A stretch of DNA of 26,274 bases from CAYGXH01 sp964354485. GTDB taxonomy: Bacteria; Bacteroidota; Ignavibacteria; UBA10030; SZUA-254. Position numbers and translations under genes: made by a program. Position 1 is the first letter of the stretch. Every line of letters starts with the position of its first letter. Below the pieces are notes generated by a model. It was not told where the DNA came from and did no database searches. It worked only from the letters and a program-made list of their open reading frames with translations. Shown here piece by piece: positions 17,043 through 23,597 of this stretch. The stretch covers positions 1-26,274 of the forward strand of contig CAYGZY010000119.1 of the NCBI GenBank assembly GCA_964354485.1, written 5' to 3'.

Positions 17043-17074
17043 TCATCGTGAGTTACAATTTTACATGACGATGA
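17043..17074. promoter_or_regulatory. Small inverted repeat in the divergent amidohydrolase/mazG promoter region
   Basis: TCATCGT (17043-17049) and ACGATGA (17068-17074) are exact inverted repeats separated by 18 AT-rich bases, in the 154-bp gap between two divergent genes. It could be an operator half-site pair or chance; no further support is visible. Confidence 0.25.
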
Positions 17075-17143
17075 TACACTCATGATTAGAATTGCATTTC
17101 AACGTAAAATTATCTAAGTTTTTTTATGACAGAGGATAAAATA

Positions 17144-17905
17144 ATGACAGCAGAAGACTTTATAAAATTCGTCGAAATCACAAAACGTCTCAGGAAAGAG
17201 TGCCCGTGGGACAGAGAGCAGAACCATTCCTCAATCCGTCACAGCCTCATCGAGGAAGCATATGAGGTCGTGGAGGCAATTGAGACGAACAACATGGATG
17301 AACTGTGCCGGGAGTTAGGTGATTTACTCCTCCACGTCGTCTTTCATGCAAACATTGCGGAGGAGAAGAAAGAATTTACACTGCGTCAGGTGATCGGAAA
17401 TATCAGCCAGAAGCTAATTTTCCGTCATCCGCACATCTTCGGGAATGTGAAGGTTGACGGAACTGACCATATCAAGAGAAATTGGGAAAAACTGAAGATG
17501 GAGGAAGGGAGGGAATCGCTCATGGATGGCGTACCGAAAGAGCTTCCCGCCCTCCTGCGCGCTCACAGACTCACAGAAAAAGCGTCTCAGGTAGGATTCG
17601 ACTGGAAAAAAAAGGATGATGCCTGGAACAAAGTCGAGGAAGAAATTAAAGAAGTTCACCAGGCAATCGAGAGCGGCACACAGGAAAATATAGATGCGGA
17701 ATTCGGCGATTTACTCTTTGCCCTCGTCAATTATTCCCGTTTCATACAGGTAAATCCGGAAAATGCATTACGTCAAGCCATCGAAAAATTCATCGGCCGT
17801 TTCCGCTACATCGAAAGACGCCTGAAAGAAATGGGGAAGGATATTCATTCTTCATCGCTTGAAGAGATGGATTCACTCTGGAACGAAGCAAAACAACACC
17901 CGTAG
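17144..17905 (+). CDS. mazG: Nucleoside triphosphate pyrophosphohydrolase MazG
   Basis: Hydrolyses nucleoside triphosphates to monophosphates and pyrophosphate, cleaning the nucleotide pool. About 253 residues with two MazG domains, the housekeeping layout. The first has the metal-binding EEAYEVVEAIE and ELGDLLLHVVFH; the second repeats the pattern in EVHQAIESG and AEFGDLLFALVNYSRF. CPWDREQNH near the N-terminus and FRYIERRL near the end are family marks. I chose ATG 17144 because AGAGGA (17131-17136) lies 7 nt ahead of it; an ATG 18 bp further up has no such signal. The TAG stop (17903-17905) forms part of the first palindrome of the mobile module that follows. Confidence 0.95.
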   Translation: MTAEDFIKFVEITKRLRKECPWDREQNHSSIRHSLIEEAYEVVEAIETNNMDELCRELGDLLLHVVFHANIAEEKKEFTLRQVIGNISQKLIFRHPHIFGNVKVDGTDHIKRNWEKLKMEEGRESLMDGVPKELPALLRAHRLTEKASQVGFDWKKKDDAWNKVEEEIKEVHQAIESGTQENIDAEFGDLLFALVNYSRFIQVNPENALRQAIEKFIGRFRYIERRLKEMGKDIHSSSLEEMDSLWNEAKQHP

Positions 17906-17927
17906 GTCAGACATTCCTGTCTGACCT
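17904..17927. repeat. Type A palindrome, left copy
   Basis: AGGTCAGACA (17904-17913) and TGTCTGACCT (17918-17927) make a perfect 10-bp stem with loop TTCC. The tetranucleotide GTAG (17902-17905) directly precedes the arm, as in classical REP sequences that carry a GTAG-like 5' tag, and contains the mazG stop codon. Confidence 0.85.
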
Positions 17928-17996
17928 AAAGGCCGGACTGACCTAAAGGCCAGACATTCTTTTTTTAACCGACAGATCTGACATTCCTGTCTGACC
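17921..17996. repeat. Degenerate type A copies and a 14-bp direct repeat
   Basis: CTGACCTAAAGGCC occurs at 17921-17934 and 17938-17951. A half copy (CAGACATTC, 17951-17959) and a decayed palindrome follow: arms GATCTGACA (17975-17983) and TGTCTGACC (17988-17996), loop TTCC, two mismatches. These look like remnants of repeated copying of the type A unit. Confidence 0.7.
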
Positions 17997-18014
17997 TTTT
18001 TAGACAGATAAGTG

Positions 18015-18222
18015 GATAGATAGGAATATCTGTCTAGTTGGACAGATAAGAATATCTGTCCAGTTGGACAAATAAGAATATCTGTCTAGTTGGACAAATA
18101 AGAATATTTGTCTAGTTGGACAGATAAGAATATTTGTCTAGTTGGACAAATAAGAATATTTGTCTAGTTGCACAAATAAGAATATTTGTCTAGTTGGACA
18201 GATAAGAATATCTGTCCATACC
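18015..18222. repeat. Tandem array of eight 26-bp type B hairpin units
   Basis: The unit is GACAGATAAGAATATCTGTC plus a 6-nt spacer (mostly TAGTTG). Copies start at 18015, 18041, 18067, 18093, 18119, 18145, 18171 and 18197, a strict 26-bp period. Each folds as an 8-bp stem with loop AGAA. The first copy has two changes, but a longer arm pair TAGACAGATA (18001-18010) and TATCTGTCTA (18027-18036) encloses it. Copies at 18093 and 18145 read GACAAATA/TATTTGTC, with both arms changed together; those at 18067 and 18119 have one arm changed; the one at 18171 starts with C. Frame-disrupting period (26) rules out a coding repeat. Confidence 0.95.
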
Positions 18223-18257
18223 GCATGACCTAATTTATTTTAGCAGGGGAGGATGAA

Positions 18258-18755
18258 ATGACAGGGGGGATAATTCAAATCAAAAGAAGACACCTTCCAC
18301 ATTGGACTTTGAACGGTGCTACATATTTTATTACTTTTAATACTTTGAAAGGTGATCTATCTATCGAATGTCAGAAACTAACTCTCGATGTTATTAAAGA
18401 GGGAAACCATAAATTCTATACGCTAATAGCTTGCATCGTTATGCCTGATCATGTTCATATAATATTAACACCTAATGAGGGATGTACTCTTACCCGCATT
18501 ATGAAAGGGATGAAAGGAAAATCGGCAAGAGCAATAAATACTCTCTCAGCGTCATCCGGTTCAATCTGGCAGGATGAATCATATGATAGAATCATCCGAA
18601 ACCGAAGGGAATTATTGAATAAAATCAATTACATCATCAATAATCCGGTTAAAAAAGGTCTAACCGATGATCCAATGAATTATCACGGATTATTTTTGAA
18701 TAACGATATCGTCGGTCAGACATTTTTGTCTGACCTACCATACATTCCTGTCTAA
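18258..18755 (+). CDS. REP-associated tyrosine transposase (RAYT, Y1/HUH family)
   Basis: 165 residues of the IS200-like Y1 transposase fold. It cuts and joins single-stranded DNA at hairpin repeats using a single tyrosine. The HUH metal site is visible as MPDHVHIIL (His65-Val-His67). The nucleophile is expected at Tyr125 in KINYIINNPVKKGL. RRHLPHWTLNGATYFITF at the N-terminus and GSIWQDESYDRIIRNRRELL are typical of the RAYT branch. The start at 18258 follows AGGGGAGG (18245-18252). The last 14 or so codons (VGQTFLSDLPYIPV) are supplied by a type A palindrome and a following half copy, so the natural C-terminus may have been replaced. Catalytic residues are intact, so the enzyme could be active. 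Confidence 0.92.
   Translation: MTGGIIQIKRRHLPHWTLNGATYFITFNTLKGDLSIECQKLTLDVIKEGNHKFYTLIACIVMPDHVHIILTPNEGCTLTRIMKGMKGKSARAINTLSASSGSIWQDESYDRIIRNRRELLNKINYIINNPVKKGLTDDPMNYHGLFLNNDIVGQTFLSDLPYIPV
18714..18735. repeat. Type A palindrome inside the transposase 3' end
   Basis: GGTCAGACA (18714-18722) and TGTCTGACC (18727-18735) form a perfect 9-bp stem with loop TTTT, within the coding frame. A half copy ACATTCCTGTCT (18742-18753) follows and includes the first base of the TAA stop. Confidence 0.85.
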
Positions 18756-18763
18756 ACTATGCG

Positions 18764-18782
18764 GACAGATAAGAATATCTGT
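18764..18782. repeat. Type B palindrome, right copy
   Basis: A single copy, GACAGATA-AGAA-TATCTGT, lies between the transposase stop and the phoH stop (18785-18787), only 2 bp from the latter. It matches the left array except for the last base. It may also help terminate transcription of phoH or of the transposase. Confidence 0.85.
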
Positions 18783-18784
18783 TT

Positions 18785-19798
18785 CTACCCGTTATTATCT
18801 ATCGGATCGTCCGTTCTGTGAATATCATTTATCCGATACTTATCGTATGCATCAATGATGTCCTTAACGAGTTTATGTCTGACAACATCGTTACGGTCAA
18901 AGTAGCAGAAGTTCACGCCATCAACATCATGCAGGATCTCCTGGATTTGCACCAGACCGGATACCGTTTTCAGGGGAAGGTCTATCTGAGTGATGTCTCC
19001 CGTAATAATCGCTTTTGAATTTGGACCCAATCGGGTGAGGAACATCTTCATCTGCATACTCGTAGCGTTCTGCGCTTCGTCGAGGATGACATAAGCGTTG
19101 TTGAGCGTCCTGCCGCGCATGTAAGCGAGGGGTACCACTTCGATTACACGTCTCTCAATATAGGTTTTGAGTTTATCGGGCGGAATCATATCATCGAGTG
19201 CATCATACAGCGGCCGGAGGTATGGATCAACTTTTTCTTTCAGGTCGCCGGGAAGAAATCCAAGACTCTCGCCTGCTTCGACGGCCGGACGCGCGAGAAT
19301 GATTTTTGTGATTTCACGGTCCTTCAGAGCGGCAACCGCCATTGCAACCGCGAGATACGTTTTACCGGTTCCAGCCGGACCGATGGCGAATACAATATCA
19401 TTCAACCTCATCTGTTTCAGGTACTCTCTCTGTCCCGGTGTTCGCGATTTGATGATGCCGTTTCTCGTGAAGAGGACTACGTTTTCCAGGTCAGCTTCAC
19501 CTACCTGAGAGATTACACTCTTCGGTACCACCGATTCACCGTTTACCTTGACGAGGTCGATGACTGTTTCGATATCCTGTATGTTCAGTGTACCATTCTT
19601 GTTGAGGATGTACACGAGTTCCTTGAATATATTTTCGAGTTGATCTACCTGTTGCTGATCGCCGCGGCAAGTAATTGTATCTCCCCTTACCGTGATTGCT
19701 GCATCGAAATAATTTTCAATAAGACAGAGGTTAGTGTCGTTCAGTCCGAGTAACATGACCATATCGACCCCTGTCGCCTTGATTTTTCGCTCAGCCAA
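18785..19798 (-). CDS. phoH: PhoH-like ATPase
   Basis: 337-residue cytoplasmic P-loop ATPase of the PhoH (PhoH-like/YbeZ) family, associated with RNA metabolism and ribosome maturation in other bacteria. Residues 1 to about 100 form the N-terminal region (KIKATGVDMVMLLGLNDTNL; a KH-like segment ITVRGDTITCRG). The ATPase core begins at about 113 (GIIKSRTPGQREYLKQM) with Walker A GPAGTGKT (140-147), ARPAVEAGESLGFLPGDLKEK, Walker B VILDEAQN (237-244), and AIITGDITQIDLP. The start is TTG at 19798, supported by the family's usual N-terminus; GGGGAG lies about 12 nt ahead, rather far. Often found beside ybeY, but here its downstream neighbour is the RAYT module. Confidence 0.94.
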   Translation of the reverse strand: MAERKIKATGVDMVMLLGLNDTNLCLIENYFDAAITVRGDTITCRGDQQQVDQLENIFKELVYILNKNGTLNIQDIETVIDLVKVNGESVVPKSVISQVGEADLENVVLFTRNGIIKSRTPGQREYLKQMRLNDIVFAIGPAGTGKTYLAVAMAVAALKDREITKIILARPAVEAGESLGFLPGDLKEKVDPYLRPLYDALDDMIPPDKLKTYIERRVIEVVPLAYMRGRTLNNAYVILDEAQNATSMQMKMFLTRLGPNSKAIITGDITQIDLPLKTVSGLVQIQEILHDVDGVNFCYFDRNDVVRHKLVKDIIDAYDKYRINDIHRTDDPIDNNG

Positions 19799-19846
19799 CG
19801 AAGTCGGTTCTCCCCTGTCTCGTGTGAGGTTGGGGGTTGAAAACAG

Positions 19847-19881
19847 AAAGCCCTCCGCTCACGTTAGTGAGGAAGGGCTTT
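19847..19881. terminator. Hairpin terminator after the LysM gene
   Basis: AAAGCCCT (19847-19854) pairs with AGGGCTTT (19874-19881) and an inner CTCAC (19858-19862) with GTGAG (19867-19871), loop GTTA. Short T runs follow on both strands. It lies 35 bp after the LysM stop and 49 bp ahead of phoH, so it separates the two transcription units. Confidence 0.8.
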
Positions 19882-19915
19882 TCACTATTTATTCGGTCTC
19901 CGCGCACGCGAATGA

Positions 19916-20653
19916 TCACGGAGCTTCAACTGCCTTTTTCTTGTAATAACGGTTTGCGGCGCTTTTTTCTTCTTTTGTCATTTGAGCACCTTCGGGTATC
20001 TTCAGTACCCAATTCGGTTTGATGACATCGGGATCGCGTATGAGATCGCGGTTACCCTGCCAGATTTTCGGCCACAGCCAGGCGTTATCGTAAATATCTT
20101 TCTTCTTTGCAATGTTCCAGAGACAGTCACGGTCGCGCGACCATGTTCCCACGACATACGTTTTTTCTTTCTGGATGCTGTTCATCAACGCGGCGAGTTT
20201 GTCCTGTGCGGCTTTAACGCGATCGCCGTACCGCGGAATCAGACAAATGTTGCTCTTCGCCATTTCCTTGATCCGGGCATCCATCCTCTGGATCTCATCC
20301 TTGTAGTTTACAAGTTCTGCATCTGACATTCGCTGAAGTTCAGAAATACGGTTTTCCATATCCGTCAATTCTTTGTCGAATGCCGCAACATCCGCCCTTG
20401 TAACTCCAAGCATTGCATAGAGGGCATCCTCGCATGCCATGATTTCTCCATCGAGTTTGACAGATTGCGCTTTCAAACCCGCAATATCACTCTCCAGTTT
20501 TCCCACCTCGGCAAGCAGATCGACTTCCTGCTGTTTGTAGCTCGTCATCTGAGCCTGCCATTCTTCCCGTGTCATCTCCTCCTGAGCAATCAAGGGAGCG
20601 ACAGAAAGGAAAAAAATAAACATCACGAATGAGATAATATAAATTCGCTTCAT
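19916..20653 (-). CDS. Exported coiled-coil protein with C-terminal LysM-like domain
   Basis: 245 residues. A signal peptide covers about 1-23 (ending in LIAQ). Residues 27-165 are mostly helical with heptad patterns (MTSYKQQEVDLLAEVGKLESDIAGLKAQ; ELTDMENRISELQRM), a likely coiled coil. The C-terminal part (about 168-225) opens YVVGTWSRDRDCLWNIAKKKDIYDN and ends with VIKPNWVLKIP, the pattern of a LysM domain that binds peptidoglycan. Cys176 (approx.) and two upstream Cys residues could form disulfides. It starts 1 bp after the stop of a small coiled-coil lipoprotein gene, so the two are surely co-expressed and may act together at the cell wall. Confidence 0.82.
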   Translation of the reverse strand: MKRIYIISFVMFIFFLSVAPLIAQEEMTREEWQAQMTSYKQQEVDLLAEVGKLESDIAGLKAQSVKLDGEIMACEDALYAMLGVTRADVAAFDKELTDMENRISELQRMSDAELVNYKDEIQRMDARIKEMAKSNICLIPRYGDRVKAAQDKLAALMNSIQKEKTYVVGTWSRDRDCLWNIAKKKDIYDNAWLWPKIWQGNRDLIRDPDVIKPNWVLKIPEGAQMTKEEKSAANRYYKKKAVEAP

Positions 20654-20654
20654 T

Positions 20655-20915
20655 TTACTTACCCAATCCTTTCTTCACAGCTTCCTGATCGGATTGGCAC
20701 TGCTGAAGTTTCCCGTTCTTTTCGGCAATTTGCTTTTCAAGATTGGCTTTTTCAGCTTTCTTATCTGCGACCTTCATCTGAAGCTCTTTCACGGATGCCT
20801 TCAAATCGTCGAGCTGCTTCAATTCTTCTTCCGACGGCGAGCTAGAGCAGCCCGAAAGAAGGCTCCCACCGGCAAGAAATGCAAAGACGATGAGAAATTG
20901 AACCACTTTTTTCAT
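20655..20915 (-). CDS. Small coiled-coil lipoprotein
   Basis: 86 residues from the ATG at 20915, which has AGGAG just upstream; a longer frame would add 19 residues ahead of the signal peptide. The signal (MKKVVQFLIVFAFLAGGSLL) ends in the lipobox LLSGC, so the mature protein is lipidated on Cys. The rest is one long charged helix (EEELKQLDDLKASVKELQMK and onward) with heptad spacing, much like Lpp-type envelope lipoproteins but without a clear C-terminal peptidoglycan-linking Lys beyond the final GLGK. Paired with the LysM protein it could tether the outer membrane to the wall; this is inference. Confidence 0.82.
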   Translation of the reverse strand: MKKVVQFLIVFAFLAGGSLLSGCSSSPSEEELKQLDDLKASVKELQMKVADKKAEKANLEKQIAEKNGKLQQCQSDQEAVKKGLGK

Positions 20916-20962
20916 TATAACTCTCCTATGTTGTTTACTGTATGCATCATCAATTGATACCA

Positions 20963-20991
20963 AAAATAACAAATAAAACCTTCTTTGTCAA
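20963..20991 (-). promoter_or_regulatory. Sigma-70-like promoter of the lipoprotein/LysM pair
   Basis: On the minus strand TTGACA (20991-20986) is followed after exactly 17 bp by TATTTT (20968-20963). It sits about 48 bp ahead of the lipoprotein start, with a plausible start site near 20955. The -35 box is a perfect match and the -10 box matches four of six bases. Confidence 0.55.
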
Positions 20992-21025
20992 GCATTACTT
21001 AAAGAAATTTGAAATTAGGTTTTGT

Positions 21026-21742
21026 TTATAAAAGCCCTTTTTCAGCAAAACTCGTGTAATTATTACGGGTCAGGATCACATGGTCATGAACCGGAATTCC
21101 GATAATTTTACCTGCTTCCACGATTTGCCGCGTAACGGTTATATCTTCCGCACTCGGCTCCGCGTTGCCGCTCGGGTGATTGTGGACTAAAATGACTGCC
21201 GCAGAAGGTTCAATAATAGCGGGTCGGAAAACCTCCCTCGGATGAACGAGAGATGAGTTCAATATTCCCTCCGAAACTCTCACATCCCGCTGCAGGTGAT
21301 TTGCACTGTCGAGAAGAAGTACCGTGAAAACTTCGACGGTAAGATCCATCATCCGGGCATGGTAATATTGGAAAACATCCAGAGGGCTGGTCATGGTGGT
21401 CTTCCTGTCCGTCGAGCTCATCGTACGACGCCCCATCTCAAAAGCGGCAATGATCGATATTGCCTTGGTATTCCCCAAACCATGATACTGCCTTAATTCC
21501 TGAACGCTCCGACTTCCCAGTCCGCTCAGCGAACCGTAATCAGACAGTATTGCCTTTGCGATATCTACAGCGGTTGCCTTCCTCGTCCCGGTACGCAGTA
21601 TGATGGCTAGAAGTTCAGCGTCTGTCAGATTGCAAACTCCCCGGCTCAGCAACTTCTCCCGAGGACGTTCTCCTTCGGGCCACTCCTTGATGTTTGTGTG
21701 ATAATGTGCGACTTCACACATTTTTTTAGAACTTCGAATCAT
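21026..21742 (-). CDS. radC: RadC family protein (JAB/MPN domain)
   Basis: 238 residues. Residues 20 to about 110 contain the UPF0758 helix-hairpin-helix region (REKLLSRGVCNLTDAELLAIILRTGT; LRQYHGLGNTKAISIIAAFEMGRR). The remainder is a JAB/MPN metalloprotease-like domain with the metal motif LVHNHPSGNAEPSAEDI (His-x-His with the downstream Ser and Asp). AGGGAGGA lies right before the ATG at 21742. RadC was once linked to DNA repair, but that role is not well supported and its function remains open. It begins 20 bp after the binding-protein gene and is probably the last gene of the ABC run. Confidence 0.95.
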   Translation of the reverse strand: MIRSSKKMCEVAHYHTNIKEWPEGERPREKLLSRGVCNLTDAELLAIILRTGTRKATAVDIAKAILSDYGSLSGLGSRSVQELRQYHGLGNTKAISIIAAFEMGRRTMSSTDRKTTMTSPLDVFQYYHARMMDLTVEVFTVLLLDSANHLQRDVRVSEGILNSSLVHPREVFRPAIIEPSAAVILVHNHPSGNAEPSAEDITVTRQIVEAGKIIGIPVHDHVILTRNNYTSFAEKGLL

Positions 21743-21761
21743 AAATCCTCCCTTGAAATGA

Positions 21762-23597
21762 TTACTTGAGTGAGACCTCCGCTACTTTACTTAACTCGCC
21801 GTCACGAAATTCGAGAATAAACATCTCTGAATTGACGCCTCCGCTGCTGAAAGTGATCGCTGATCGGATTCCCCGGTAATCACGAACCTTTGAAAGAGCT
21901 TCCGTGAGCTCTGCGCGCGTTCGCACCCCGCTTTCTATGAGATCCAGTACGAGTGTCATGATATCATACCCGAGAGCGCTATATGCGGATGGGTATTTTT
22001 TCATTCGCTGAAAGTAATTTTGCTTGAAATCATAAACTTCCATACTTGATTCGTCATAAAATGACTCCCTTCCGTAGACTATGCCATTAACATAGGAACG
22101 ATTTTTCTGAAGTTGACTCCGATCATCCCACACACTGTTACCTAAAAGTTCAGACTGTATATTGTAATAGGAAAGCTGCGAGGCAACGATACCGATTTCC
22201 TCCCTTTTGCCGATCGAAAGCAGTATTCCATCTATTGCCTTCATGGACTTCTCAGTGTTTTCGGCAAGCTCCGGTTGACTCAATCTTCCGAATCCGGCCT
22301 TCCTGATGTTCATAAACTGGTCCCGTAAATCACTGACACCATTCTCGTATTGTTCGTGCACAAGTATTTTTGCGCCTAATCGTTGTGCCTCGTGTGAGAA
22401 ACTCTCTGCGCAAATTCGCGCGTTTTCGTCATCCGACGATAAAATTGCAAATGTATTCAATTTCTTCTGCCTGACGGCATATTGAGCAAGCAGTTTCCCG
22501 TGCATCTCATCGCCCGGACTGATCTGAAATACATTGCTTCTTCCTACGCTGCCGGTAACCGTTGCCGTCGGAACGATGAGCGGGACATTTTCTTCTCGGG
22601 CTATCAGAGCGGATCCGGCTGCAGCATCGGGAAATAAAGGTCCGACGATCACAGCGACGTTCTGATCACCGGCCAACGCTTTTACCATAGCGATTGATTC
22701 TTCGGTACTTTGATTCACTTTCCGGATATCGAGCGACCACCGCGCGGCAGTTTTGACCGCAGACCGGTACTCCTCATTTGCGTACACCATTCCTTCCGCG
22801 ATCTCCGATGCAAGAAGTCGGATCGACGGCGGTTGTGCATCTTCCGCGGCCGGTAGCACGACACCTATCACTTTCGGCCTGACACTCGTGAGACTCTCGT
22901 ATATCTTCTGAAACCGGCTGTGAAATACCGAAATCCTGCTCCTCATGAGGATACCGGCCAGAATATCCCGTGATTCATCAGCATTACCTTCCTCAGCGTA
23001 CTTTTCGGCCAATTTCAGCCGCACCAGATCTTTACTAACCAGACTATCCGGAAAAGAGATCAGATCCTTAAGATCCTCCAAATCGTATCGGTAGTTTGCC
23101 AGTGCATCGAACAATTCAACTGCACGGGAACGCATACCCTCTCCTTTCGCCACTTCGATGCAGGCGAGCAAATACTTACCGGCGCTCGCGTGATCCTGAC
23201 TCAGGGTAGAGCTGACGGCGAGGGAGTAGTAAGCGTCTGCGGTATAGGAACTCATAGGGAAGCGGCGTAAAAAATCTTTCAGCAGAACGGCGGAGGACCG
23301 GTAGCTTTTCATTCTCTGAAAACATTTTGCAGCCATAAGGAAGGATGCTGTCGTCCTCTGATGAAGTGGTTCGATTCTGGCAAGAGAATCGTATAACACA
23401 TATGCATTGCGGTAATTGCCGGACTCAAAGAGCCGCAGAGCCGTACCAAACGTTTTTTCGACTGAAGGCTGATATCGCGTCGGTACCTGTGCCTGCGATA
23501 TACCGCCAAATAGAATCAGTGATATGAGAATGTAAATATGCATGGAATTGCGGAGTGCGGGATCAACATACAGAAATTCGGACTGAATATCAAGCAT
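21762..23597 (-). CDS. TPR plus periplasmic-binding-fold protein (LpoA/ABC-substrate-binding-like)
   Basis: 611 residues. An export signal (MHIYILISLILFGGISQAQ) begins at residue 19, so the start may be the internal ATG at 23543; the upstream ATG at 23597 directly follows the permease stop (TGAATG) and has a weak GAGGG. Residues about 45-235 look like helical TPR repeats (ALRLFESGNYRNAYVLYDSLARIEP; SSAVLLKDFLRRFPMSSYTADAYYSLA). From about 243 (KVIGVVLPAAEDAQ) a type I periplasmic-binding fold follows (VAVIVGPLFPDAAAGSALIARE; VPLIVPTATV; YSALGYDIMTLVLDLIE). This layout resembles amino-acid-binding ABC proteins and the LpoA activator of penicillin-binding proteins. The ligand or partner is unknown. 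Confidence 0.8.
   Translation of the reverse strand: MLDIQSEFLYVDPALRNSMHIYILISLILFGGISQAQVPTRYQPSVEKTFGTALRLFESGNYRNAYVLYDSLARIEPLHQRTTASFLMAAKCFQRMKSYRSSAVLLKDFLRRFPMSSYTADAYYSLAVSSTLSQDHASAGKYLLACIEVAKGEGMRSRAVELFDALANYRYDLEDLKDLISFPDSLVSKDLVRLKLAEKYAEEGNADESRDILAGILMRSRISVFHSRFQKIYESLTSVRPKVIGVVLPAAEDAQPPSIRLLASEIAEGMVYANEEYRSAVKTAARWSLDIRKVNQSTEESIAMVKALAGDQNVAVIVGPLFPDAAAGSALIAREENVPLIVPTATVTGSVGRSNVFQISPGDEMHGKLLAQYAVRQKKLNTFAILSSDDENARICAESFSHEAQRLGAKILVHEQYENGVSDLRDQFMNIRKAGFGRLSQPELAENTEKSMKAIDGILLSIGKREEIGIVASQLSYYNIQSELLGNSVWDDRSQLQKNRSYVNGIVYGRESFYDESSMEVYDFKQNYFQRMKKYPSAYSALGYDIMTLVLDLIESGVRTRAELTEALSKVRDYRGIRSAITFSSGGVNSEMFILEFRDGELSKVAEVSLK

Larger units (their letters stand above)
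17904..18783. mobile_element. REP/RAYT module: tyrosine transposase flanked by palindromic repeats
   Basis: An 880-bp block made only of short palindromes and one transposase gene fills the gap between the stop codons of convergent mazG and phoH. Two palindrome families flank the gene on both sides: type A (arms GGTCAGACA/TGTCTGACC) at 17904-17927 and 18714-18735, and type B (arms GACAGATA/TATCTGTC) as an eight-copy array at 18015-18222 and one copy at 18764-18782. This is the layout of REP elements with their RAYT transposase ('REPtron'). No target-site duplication is evident. Confidence 0.85.

Noticed and set aside
18015..18222. CRISPR array
   Set aside because: Repeats are regular, but the 'spacers' are 6 nt and nearly identical, and no cas gene is near. 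The hairpin units next to a RAYT gene explain it.
18015..18222. Coding tandem repeat
   Set aside because: The 26-bp period breaks the frame at every unit, and no long open frame crosses the array.
17904..18783. Complete IS200/IS605 insertion sequence
   Set aside because: There is no TnpB/IscB gene and no single pair of subterminal ends; many short palindromes with a RAYT-type protein fit a REP module better.
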